Below, piece by piece: positions 26,506 to 32,411 of a DNA stretch of 64,000 nt; within the stretch, counting starts at the first letter, position 1; each line of letters starts with the position of its first letter. The position numbers and the translations under genes were made by a program. The notes under the pieces were generated by a model that did not search any database, was not told the origin of the DNA, and was given only the letters and a program-made list of their open reading frames with translations. The stretch spans positions 124,001 through 188,000 of the forward strand of contig JABWBO010000007.1 of the NCBI GenBank assembly GCA_013360465.1, given 5' to 3'. Origin of the DNA: Anaerolineae bacterium (lineage in GTDB: Bacteria; Chloroflexota; Anaerolineae; Aggregatilineales; Phototrophicaceae).

Positions 26506-26910
26506 CTAACGGACGGTGGTCCTCAAAGAGGAAAGCTGGCGTTTCAGCTTTTCGAAGTCGGCGACGCCGTGATTCACGGCATGGGTCTTACCCGCGCTGT
26601 CGATGATGAAGGTCGTCGGGGCGGAGATCACGCCCCAGCGATCTGCCGCTTCCGGCTGCTCGGTCGCATCGACGCGCACCACCGAGACCGAAACTTCCTG
26701 CTGAAGACGGTTCAGCGCCGGAAGCTGCATCGTCCGGCAGGGAATACACATCGGGGTTGTGAAGTACAGGATGACCGGCATACCGTTAGGAACGCCCGCT
26801 AGAAGGGGGTCGCCCTGTGCAGGGCGCGCCAGCTGCGCCCGCACGTACAGGTGATAGACTGCATACCCTACTGCAAGGAGCGCAAGGGCGATCAGCAGAC
26901 GTTCAATCAT
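26506..26910 (-). CDS. Membrane-anchored thioredoxin-like protein
   Basis: 134 residues from the ATG at 26910 (MIERLLIALALLAVGYAVYHLYV, an N-terminal membrane anchor). The thioredoxin fold follows with VILYFTTPMCIPCRTMQLP, an active site CIPC, and the cis-proline segment VISAPTTFIID. The start overlaps the DUF4395 stop by four bases, and the E1 gene begins 12 bases after its stop. It is probably a thiol-disulfide reductant for a sulfur transfer step at the membrane; that role is inferred from the operon. Confidence 0.85.
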   Translation of the reverse strand: MIERLLIALALLAVGYAVYHLYVRAQLARPAQGDPLLAGVPNGMPVILYFTTPMCIPCRTMQLPALNRLQQEVSVSVVRVDATEQPEAADRWGVISAPTTFIIDSAGKTHAVNHGVADFEKLKRQLSSLRTTVR

Positions 26911-27374
26911 GGCTGCTCCGCTCTCAGGCGCGCCTGAGTAAAACCGGGGATACCCAGGCGGTTGAACTGGTAGTACATCCAGCACCCGGCACAGAAATTC
27001 AGCCAGAAATTGAGGTTTGCCAGGGCGATCACGATCCAGACCGGAATCCAGCCCGCCCCACTGCCGCCGAGCAGCAGCAGGAAGCCGATGCTGTTAAAGA
27101 TCGCGCCGAGCAGCATAGCGAAGCGGTGCGGTTCAGGATTATCGGCGATGACGCGCGGGCGCGCGATGCCGCTCGGCTTGACCACATTCTGGTAGAACAG
27201 CCGGTAAGGCGCGAGCGGCAGATCAAGCGCGCCGGCAAGCTGCGCCACCGCCACGACCAGGACCAGAAGTAGGCTGTCCAGGACGAAAGCAAGCAGCAGG
27301 AGCGCGATGGTCAGCGCCTGACCGACTTTGAGACCTGTTTGATCGACTTTGCGAAGCGCGGCAGAGTTCGCCAT
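26907..27374 (-). CDS. DUF4395 membrane protein
   Basis: 155 residues, with about four membrane helices: VGQALTIALLLLAFVLDSLL, LVVAVAQLAGALDL, FAMLLGAIFNSIGFLLLLGG and WIPVWIVIALANLNFWLNFC. The motif NFCAGCWMYYQFNRLGI near the C-terminus contains two cysteines (CAGC) typical of this family. DUF4395 proteins are often encoded next to thioredoxins and sulfurtransferases; a disulfide or persulfide transfer role is a guess. It lies between the sulfur carrier gene (21-base gap) and the thioredoxin gene (overlap). Confidence 0.8.
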   Translation of the reverse strand: MANSAALRKVDQTGLKVGQALTIALLLLAFVLDSLLLVLVVAVAQLAGALDLPLAPYRLFYQNVVKPSGIARPRVIADNPEPHRFAMLLGAIFNSIGFLLLLGGSGAGWIPVWIVIALANLNFWLNFCAGCWMYYQFNRLGIPGFTQARLRAEQP

Positions 27375-27395
27375 GATTCCTCTCTCTGAGAACAG

Positions 27396-27671
27396 TTAAC
27401 CGGCGCCGCCGGCGATGCTGGGGATGATGCGCAGGCTGTCGCCCTCCTCCAGGTTGGTCTCCAGCCCATCCAGAAAGCGAACGTCCTCGTCGCCCAGATA
27501 GACGTTGACGAAGCTGCGCAGGGTTTCGCCGTCGTAGAGGTGCTGCCGCAGCTCTGGAAAGCGGACAGTCAGGTTGGACAGAGCTTCACCGACGGTCGCG
27601 CCGCCGACCTGCACCTGCGCCTCATTGCTGGTGAAGGCGCGAAGCGGTGTCGGAATACGGATGTTGGGCAT
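27396..27671 (-). CDS. ThiS/MoaD-like sulfur carrier ending GG-AG (candidate HcyS)
   Basis: 91 residues with the ubiquitin-like fold pattern (MPNIRIPTPLRAFTSNEAQV, GATVGEALSNLTVRFPELRQHLY, SFVNVYLGDEDVRFL, NLEEGDSLRIIPSIAGGAG). The C-terminus reads SIAGGAG, so two residues (Ala-Gly) follow the di-glycine; I checked the final codons on the minus strand. Sulfur carriers need a terminal GG for adenylation, so processing is expected, and a JAMM protease is encoded in the same operon. MoaD and ThiS proper end in GG. A role in homocysteine rather than molybdopterin synthesis is inferred from metX and metY. Confidence 0.88.
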   Translation of the reverse strand: MPNIRIPTPLRAFTSNEAQVQVGGATVGEALSNLTVRFPELRQHLYDGETLRSFVNVYLGDEDVRFLDGLETNLEEGDSLRIIPSIAGGAG

Positions 27672-27693
27672 GGGGTTTGCATCTCCTCGAATT

Positions 27694-28875
27694 TCACTCT
27701 ACTGGCAAATTGCTGTTGGTGATCGTCCACATCTCGCTCAGGTAACCGCCGACCACATTGGTCATGAGGTCCACCTCGACCAGGAACGAGTCGTGCCCGA
27801 AATCGGCATGAATCAGGTGGTAGCGCACGTCTCGACCGACAGCTTCCAGTGCCGTCACCAGATCAAGCGCCTGCTCTGGCGTGTACAGCCAGTCGCTCGA
27901 AAAACTGACCACCAGAAATCTGGCTTTGGCGACGCGCAGGGCGTCAGCAAGTGTGGGCGCGCCTTCGCCGATGTCGAAGTAGTCGCACGCCTTGGTGATG
28001 TACAGATAGCTGTTGGCGTCGAAGCGCTTGAGGAACTTCTCACCCTGATATTTGAGATAGCTTTCGACCGTATATTCCGGATCGACGAGCTGATACGGCA
28101 GAGCGTCGTAGTTTTGCAGACGCCGCCCAAACTTCTGTTCCAGCGAGTGTTCGCTCATGTAGGTGATATGCCCCACCATGCGCGCTACCGCCAGACCGCC
28201 CACCGGCGGCTCTGTGTCGTAGTAGTCGCCGTCGTTCCAACGCGGATCGGCATAGATCGCCTGCCGCCCGATCTCGTTGAAGGCGACGTTCTGCGCCGAA
28301 GAGCGCGGCGTACTGGCGAGGAACAGGCAGTGTCCGACCATTTCGGGATACTCGACCGCCCACTGAAGCGCCTGCATGCCGCCCAGACTGCCCCCGGCGA
28401 CCGCGAAAAGCGCATCAATGCCGAGATGATCGAGCAGCTGGCGCTGCGCCCGCACCATATCCTGAACCGTCACTGCCGGAAAACGCCGCCCATAGGGTTT
28501 GCCATCAGGGGCGCGCGACGAAGGACCGGTGCTGCCCTGGCATCCGCCGATGACGTTAGAGCAGATCACGAAAAAGCGGTTGGTATCGAACATCTTGCCC
28601 GGACCCACCGCTTCATCCCACCACCCCGGTTTCTCAGCCGGGTCATCCGTATAGTAGCCTGCCACGTGCGAGTCACCGGTCAGGGCATGACAGATCAGGA
28701 TGGCATTCGAGCCATCATCGTTGAGCGTTCCGTAGGTTTCGTAGGCGAGCGTGTAACGTTCCAGAGTCCTGCCGCATCGCAGGTGCAGCGGCTTATTGAA
28801 GTGAGCGGACTGCCGCTTCACCACTCCAACCGAGCCGTTCTGATTACGGTGCGGTTTTGCTCCGTTGAACGTCAT
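27694..28875 (-). CDS. metX: Homoserine O-acetyltransferase
   Basis: 393 residues from the ATG at 28875 (MTFNGAKPH). An alpha/beta hydrolase-fold acyltransferase that activates homoserine as O-acetylhomoserine. The nucleophile elbow is AVAGGSLGGMQALQWA, with SSNVIGGCQGSTGPSS upstream, and the Asp/His parts lie in FSSDWLYTPEQ and HADFGHDSFLVE, all typical of MetX. The upstream open frame to 29049 overlaps metY and does not resemble the family. It is separated from metY by a 113-base gap containing a 30-base palindrome. Confidence 0.93.
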   Translation of the reverse strand: MTFNGAKPHRNQNGSVGVVKRQSAHFNKPLHLRCGRTLERYTLAYETYGTLNDDGSNAILICHALTGDSHVAGYYTDDPAEKPGWWDEAVGPGKMFDTNRFFVICSNVIGGCQGSTGPSSRAPDGKPYGRRFPAVTVQDMVRAQRQLLDHLGIDALFAVAGGSLGGMQALQWAVEYPEMVGHCLFLASTPRSSAQNVAFNEIGRQAIYADPRWNDGDYYDTEPPVGGLAVARMVGHITYMSEHSLEQKFGRRLQNYDALPYQLVDPEYTVESYLKYQGEKFLKRFDANSYLYITKACDYFDIGEGAPTLADALRVAKARFLVVSFSSDWLYTPEQALDLVTALEAVGRDVRYHLIHADFGHDSFLVEVDLMTNVVGGYLSEMWTITNSNLPVE

Positions 28876-28909
28876 CGCTCCAATGACCTTTCGACCACCA
28901 ACTGCCAGA

Positions 28910-28939
28910 GGAAAGTGCGGGCGCGCGCCCGCACTTTCC
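28910..28939. other. Perfect 30-base palindrome between metY and metX
   Basis: Bases 28910-28924 are exactly complementary to 28925-28939 (half-site GGAAAGTGCGGGCGC). No T-run follows on the minus strand, so it is not an obvious intrinsic terminator. It may be an mRNA hairpin setting metY/metX ratios or a repeat. Confidence 0.6.
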
Positions 28940-28988
28940 CATCTTAGCGTATGTCCGCCGTTCTGCACGGGCGAATTCGGAGCGCCGG

Positions 28989-30305
28989 CTACGACACGGA
29001 ATGCACAGTGACACCCTGCGAAACGGTCAGCGCCTGATCGAGATCCCACAGAATGTCGTTGATGTCCTCAATGCCGACGGCAAGACGGATGTAGTCGTCT
29101 GTGACGCCCGTCGTCGCCTGTTCTTCCCCTGAAAGCTGACTGTGGGTGGTGCTTGCCGGGTGAATCGCCAGCGAGCGCGCGTCGCCGACATTTGCCAGAT
29201 GGCTGAACAGCTTCAGGTTGTCGATGAACGCCCGTCCAGCCTGTCTGCCGCCCTTGATGCCGAAGCCGACCACCGCACCTGCCCCCTTGGGCATGTACTT
29301 CCGGGCACGCTCATAGCTGGGATGGCTGGGTAGACCGGGATAATTCACCCACGCCACCGCGCCGTGTTCGCTCAACCACTGAGCAACGGCGAGCGCATTG
29401 CTGACATGCTTCTGCATACGCAGCGAGAGCGTCTCCAAGCCGATGATGTTAAGGAAACTGTTGAACGGCGCCTGGCTGCCGCCGAAATCGCGCAGACCGA
29501 CAACCCGCGCCCGACCAATAAACGCCGCTGCCCCCAGGACATCGGCGATGACCGCGCCGTGATACGCCTCTTCCGGTTGGACGATGCCGCGATGCCGACC
29601 GCTCGCCTTCCAGTCGAAAGTCCCGCCGTCGATGATCACGCCGCCGATGCTCAAACCGTGCCCGCCGATCCATTTGGTGGTCGAATGCAGGCTGATGTTG
29701 ATGCCCCACTTGAAAGGCTGGAAGAGATAGGGGGTCCCAAAGGTGTTATCGACCACGACGGGGATCTTGTGCTGCCGAGCGACCGCGACAATCGCTTCAA
29801 AATCGGGGATCTCCAGCTTCGGGTTGCCGATGGTTTCCAGGTAGATCAGGCGGGTCTTGTCATTAATCAGCGCTTCGATCCGGTTAGGATCGGCATTCTC
29901 GACGAAGTGCGCCTTGATGTTCAGATGACGCAGACTATGCGAGAACAGCGTATAAGTGCCGCCGTAGAGCGCCGATGTGGAGATGAATTCGTCGCCGGCG
30001 TCAGCGAGCGTCAGGATGGCGAGAGTCTCAGCAAACTGCCCCGACGAGGTGGTCAGCGCGCCGATGCCGCCTTCCAGCGCCGCGATGCGCTGTTCAAAGA
30101 CATCGTTGGTCGGGTTCATGATGCGGGTGTAGATGTTGCCCGGTTCCGCCAGCGCGAACAACGCTGCCGCGTGATCGGTATCGCGGAACTGATATGATGT
30201 GGTCTGGTAGATTGGCACAGCGCGGGCGTTAGTCGTCGGGTCCGGGCTGTAGCCGGCATGCAGGGCGAGGGTATCGAAACTGTGCTGGTGTCCGTTGGCG
30301 CTCAT
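28989..30305 (-). CDS. metY: O-acetylhomoserine sulfhydrylase
   Basis: 438 residues of the Cys/Met-metabolism PLP family. The N-terminal THALHAGYSPDPTTNARAVPIYQTTSY, the cofactor region TSSGQFAETLAIL and the PLP lysine in ISLHSTTKWIGGHG identify it. The IxxTxxTHxxL type ending (ATTHSQLSGEEQATTGV) is characteristic of OAH sulfhydrylases. It converts O-acetylhomoserine plus a sulfur donor to homocysteine. With a carrier and E1 in the operon, the donor may be a protein thiocarboxylate rather than free sulfide. Confidence 0.93.
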   Translation of the reverse strand: MSANGHQHSFDTLALHAGYSPDPTTNARAVPIYQTTSYQFRDTDHAAALFALAEPGNIYTRIMNPTNDVFEQRIAALEGGIGALTTSSGQFAETLAILTLADAGDEFISTSALYGGTYTLFSHSLRHLNIKAHFVENADPNRIEALINDKTRLIYLETIGNPKLEIPDFEAIVAVARQHKIPVVVDNTFGTPYLFQPFKWGINISLHSTTKWIGGHGLSIGGVIIDGGTFDWKASGRHRGIVQPEEAYHGAVIADVLGAAAFIGRARVVGLRDFGGSQAPFNSFLNIIGLETLSLRMQKHVSNALAVAQWLSEHGAVAWVNYPGLPSHPSYERARKYMPKGAGAVVGFGIKGGRQAGRAFIDNLKLFSHLANVGDARSLAIHPASTTHSQLSGEEQATTGVTDDYIRLAVGIEDINDILWDLDQALTVSQGVTVHSVS

Positions 30306-30359
30306 GGGTGGGTCTCCTCAAAATCGTACAGTCGGTCCAAGCAGGGTAAGGGTGTCGGT

Positions 30360-30785
30360 TTATTCGACCGACAGAGTATCGGCGGTAAACGCTTGCCGGT
30401 CGTCCTGCAAGCGCCACGCCAGCATCTCGCGCGCGCCATCCGGCATCACCGAGGTGATCAGATAAGCGAAGTTCGGCAGCGCATGATCCCGGTCGTAAAG
30501 CGACGGAATCGCCGGCGAATTCGGGTGGCTGTGGTAGTACCCCACCAGGCTCAGACCACGAGCGTCGGCGGCATCTTCCAGGCGCATCCAATCAACGGGC
30601 GTCATAGCGTAGCGATGGTAGCGTTCTGTCGGCTCAAAGACGTTCTCGACCGGCACAACTCCCGCGATGCTGACAATATCATCGCGGAGTGAACCGAGCA
30701 GGAAGCCGCCGGCTTCATCGGGGTGAGCCGCCTCCAACTGATGGATAATTTGCTGCTTCAGGGTCTGCGTTAGGATAACCTTCAT
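30360..30785 (-). CDS. JAMM/MPN-domain metalloprotease (candidate HcyD, Mec+-like)
   Basis: 141 residues from the ATG at 30785 (MKVILTQTLKQQI), with GGAG five bases upstream. The JAMM zinc motif is complete: YYHSHPNSPAIPSLYDRD gives H-x-H-x7-S-x-x-D, and the upstream glutamate lies in PDEAGGFLLG. JAMM enzymes cleave peptide or isopeptide bonds after the GG of ubiquitin-like proteins. Bacterial Mec+ releases cysteine from its carrier; the metY/metX context here suggests homocysteine release and/or trimming of the GG-AG tail. It is the first gene of the seven-gene operon, after the Cys/Met leader. Confidence 0.88.
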   Translation of the reverse strand: MKVILTQTLKQQIIHQLEAAHPDEAGGFLLGSLRDDIVSIAGVVPVENVFEPTERYHRYAMTPVDWMRLEDAADARGLSLVGYYHSHPNSPAIPSLYDRDHALPNFAYLITSVMPDGAREMLAWRLQDDRQAFTADTLSVE

Positions 30786-30805
30786 GCACACTCCAGCCGT
30801 TGCGC

Positions 30806-30845
30806 CAAATAAAAAGAGCCAGTTCCTCATCGGAACTGGCTCTCG
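30806..30845 (-). terminator. Intrinsic terminator / candidate attenuator of the met operon
   Basis: AGAGCCAGTTCC pairs perfectly with GGAACTGGCTCT (30815-30826 and 30832-30843; loop of five). On the minus strand it is followed by TTTTTATTTGG. It lies downstream of the Cys/Met ORF stop (30871) and 30 bases upstream of the JAMM gene start, so it can end transcription before the operon. The upstream segment 30878-30889 could form an alternative pairing with the 5' arm. Confidence 0.8.
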
Positions 30846-30870
30846 ACCTGCAAAAATCTGGAAAGGTCTG

Positions 30871-30990
30871 CTACTCTGCCTGACGTTCCGGTGAGGACGT
30901 TTTCGTGACGCAACACATCATGCCGCCGCACATGACCATGGGGCAGTTCGCGCAGAAAACACCGGAAAGTTTCAAAGCAGTGTAAGTCAT
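30871..30990 (-). CDS. Cys/Met-rich 39-residue leader peptide
   Basis: The ORF reads MTYTALKLSGVF, then CANCPMVMCGGMMCC, then VTKTSSPERQAE. Five Cys and four Met codons fall within residues 13-27, followed directly by a small hairpin, a complementary segment and the terminator, in front of a methionine/sulfur operon. The layout matches amino-acid attenuation leaders. No Shine-Dalgarno is visible before the ATG at 30990. TTGCGC-17-TAGTTT places a possible transcription start at the ATG itself, so a leaderless start is possible; a GTG at 31017 is an in-frame alternative. A free-standing metal-binding microprotein is the other explanation. Confidence 0.6.
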   Translation of the reverse strand: MTYTALKLSGVFCANCPMVMCGGMMCCVTKTSSPERQAE

Positions 30991-31072
30991 AGAAATAAAA
31001 CTAGCATGGTTTGGCACATTGCGCAAGCGCCGATTCAGCGCCTTAAAGGTTTTTAATCTCACACCAACCCCG

Positions 31073-31101
31073 TTGTTGTGCGTCGTCGGGGATGTTATAC
31101 T
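31073..31101 (+). promoter_or_regulatory. Predicted promoter of citrate synthase
   Basis: TTGTTG at 31073-31078 and TATACT at 31096-31101 are separated by 17 bases, 89 bases before the gene. Confidence 0.5.
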
Positions 31102-31189
31102 CCCTGCACTTTTGTGAATTCTAGCACGACTCCGGTTTTTCTCTTCGGCTGCGAAGTTCTTTAGGGCATTCACGCACAAGGAGTAAGTA

Positions 31190-32332
31190 ATGGTCCAGGC
31201 AAAGAAAGGATTGGACGGCGTTTCCATCGGGGACAGCCGGCTGAGTCTCGTCAATGGCACTGAAGGTAAGCTGATCTACGCCGGCTACAAGATCGAAGAT
31301 CTGGCAGCCAATGCGCTCTACGAAGAGGTGGTTTACCTCTTGTGGAACGGGCGTCTGCCCAATGCAGTCGAGCTTGAAGAACTTCGCGCAGCCCTGTCCG
31401 TCCAGGGCGTCGTCCCAGCGGAAGTCCTCCAGCAGATGAAAAGCTATCCGAAGAGCGCCAACCCGATGGCAGTGCTGCGCACTTCGACTTCGGCGCTGGC
31501 ATTCTATGACCCGGACAGCGAAGACACCGGCATCGAGGCACAGAAGCGCAAGGCGCTGCGCATGACCGGACAGGTCACCACACTGACCGCCGCATGGTAT
31601 CGCATCCGTCAGGGCTTGGAACCGATCTCGCCTCGTAAGGATTTGAACCTGTCGCAGAACTTCATGTACATGCTGACCGGGACGGAGCCAGAGGCAACAG
31701 CCGTTGACGCGGTCAATGCCTACATGGTGCTGCTCACCGAACACAGCATGAACGCCAGCACCTTTTCCTCGCGCGTGGCGACCAGCACCGGCGCGGATAT
31801 GCACAGCGCTGTCGTCGCAGCTATCGGCACGCTCAAGGGACCGGCGCACGGCGGCGCTAACGAAGAAGCGATGCGCATGTTCATGGAGATCGCCGAGGTC
31901 GCTAACGTCGAACCCTGGTTCAACGAGAATATCAAGTCGGGCAAGCGCCGTATCATGGGCATCGGACACCGCGTCTATAAGGCGCTCGACCCACGTGCTG
32001 CCGTCCTGCGCGAACGCGCTGCGGCGCTGTCCAGGGCCTCGGGTAATACGAAGTGGTTCGAAATTGCCGATCAGCTGGCGAATCTGGCGCGCGCCGACCA
32101 GTACTTCATCGAGCGCAATCTGTACCCGAATGTCGATTATTTCAGCGCTATTGTCCTGTACACGCTGAACCTCGATGTCGATATGTTCACCCCGCTCTTC
32201 GCTATGAGCCGCATGGCGGGCTGGACTGCACATATCATCGAACAGCAAACCGATAACCGGTTGATTCGCCCCACCGCCGACTACGTCGGACCGATGGACC
32301 GGCAGTGGGTTCCACTGGATCAGCGTCCGTAA
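31190..32332 (+). CDS. gltA: Citrate synthase
   Basis: 380 residues, the length of the short (archaeal/Gram-positive type) citrate synthases. The catalytic residues are visible: LLTEHSMNASTF (His), GPAHGGANEEA (second His) and DMHSAVVAAIGT plus IMGIGHRVYKALDPRA (His-Arg). The N-terminal KGLDGVSIGDSRLSLVNGTEGKLIYAGYKIEDLA is typical of the family. It condenses acetyl-CoA and oxaloacetate in the TCA cycle; 2-methylcitrate synthase is a close relative and cannot be fully excluded, but no prp genes are nearby. AGGAG lies six bases before the ATG. A terminator follows. Confidence 0.93.
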   Translation: MVQAKKGLDGVSIGDSRLSLVNGTEGKLIYAGYKIEDLAANALYEEVVYLLWNGRLPNAVELEELRAALSVQGVVPAEVLQQMKSYPKSANPMAVLRTSTSALAFYDPDSEDTGIEAQKRKALRMTGQVTTLTAAWYRIRQGLEPISPRKDLNLSQNFMYMLTGTEPEATAVDAVNAYMVLLTEHSMNASTFSSRVATSTGADMHSAVVAAIGTLKGPAHGGANEEAMRMFMEIAEVANVEPWFNENIKSGKRRIMGIGHRVYKALDPRAAVLRERAAALSRASGNTKWFEIADQLANLARADQYFIERNLYPNVDYFSAIVLYTLNLDVDMFTPLFAMSRMAGWTAHIIEQQTDNRLIRPTADYVGPMDRQWVPLDQRP

Positions 32333-32357
32333 GCCACAGAGAATTGTTATCTTCTTT

Positions 32358-32397
32358 CGAGGGAAGCGAAACCGAGCGGTTTCGCCTCCCTCGTTTT
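32358..32397 (+). terminator. Terminator of citrate synthase
   Basis: CGAGGGA (32358-32364) and GCGAAACC (32366-32373) pair with GGTTTCGC (32378-32385) and TCCCTCG (32387-32393), with one mismatch, followed by TTTT. Confidence 0.75.
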
Positions 32398-32411
32398 GGA
32401 GATAGCTCTGA

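Noticed and set aside
25309-26802. 497-codon open frame on the plus strand
   Set aside because: Antisense to the E1-rhodanese and thioredoxin genes, which have clear motifs.
30831-31189. SAM riboswitch or T-box upstream of the methionine operon
   Set aside because: No SAM-box core or T-box TGGNACC-like element was seen; the Cys/Met ORF and terminator explain the region better.
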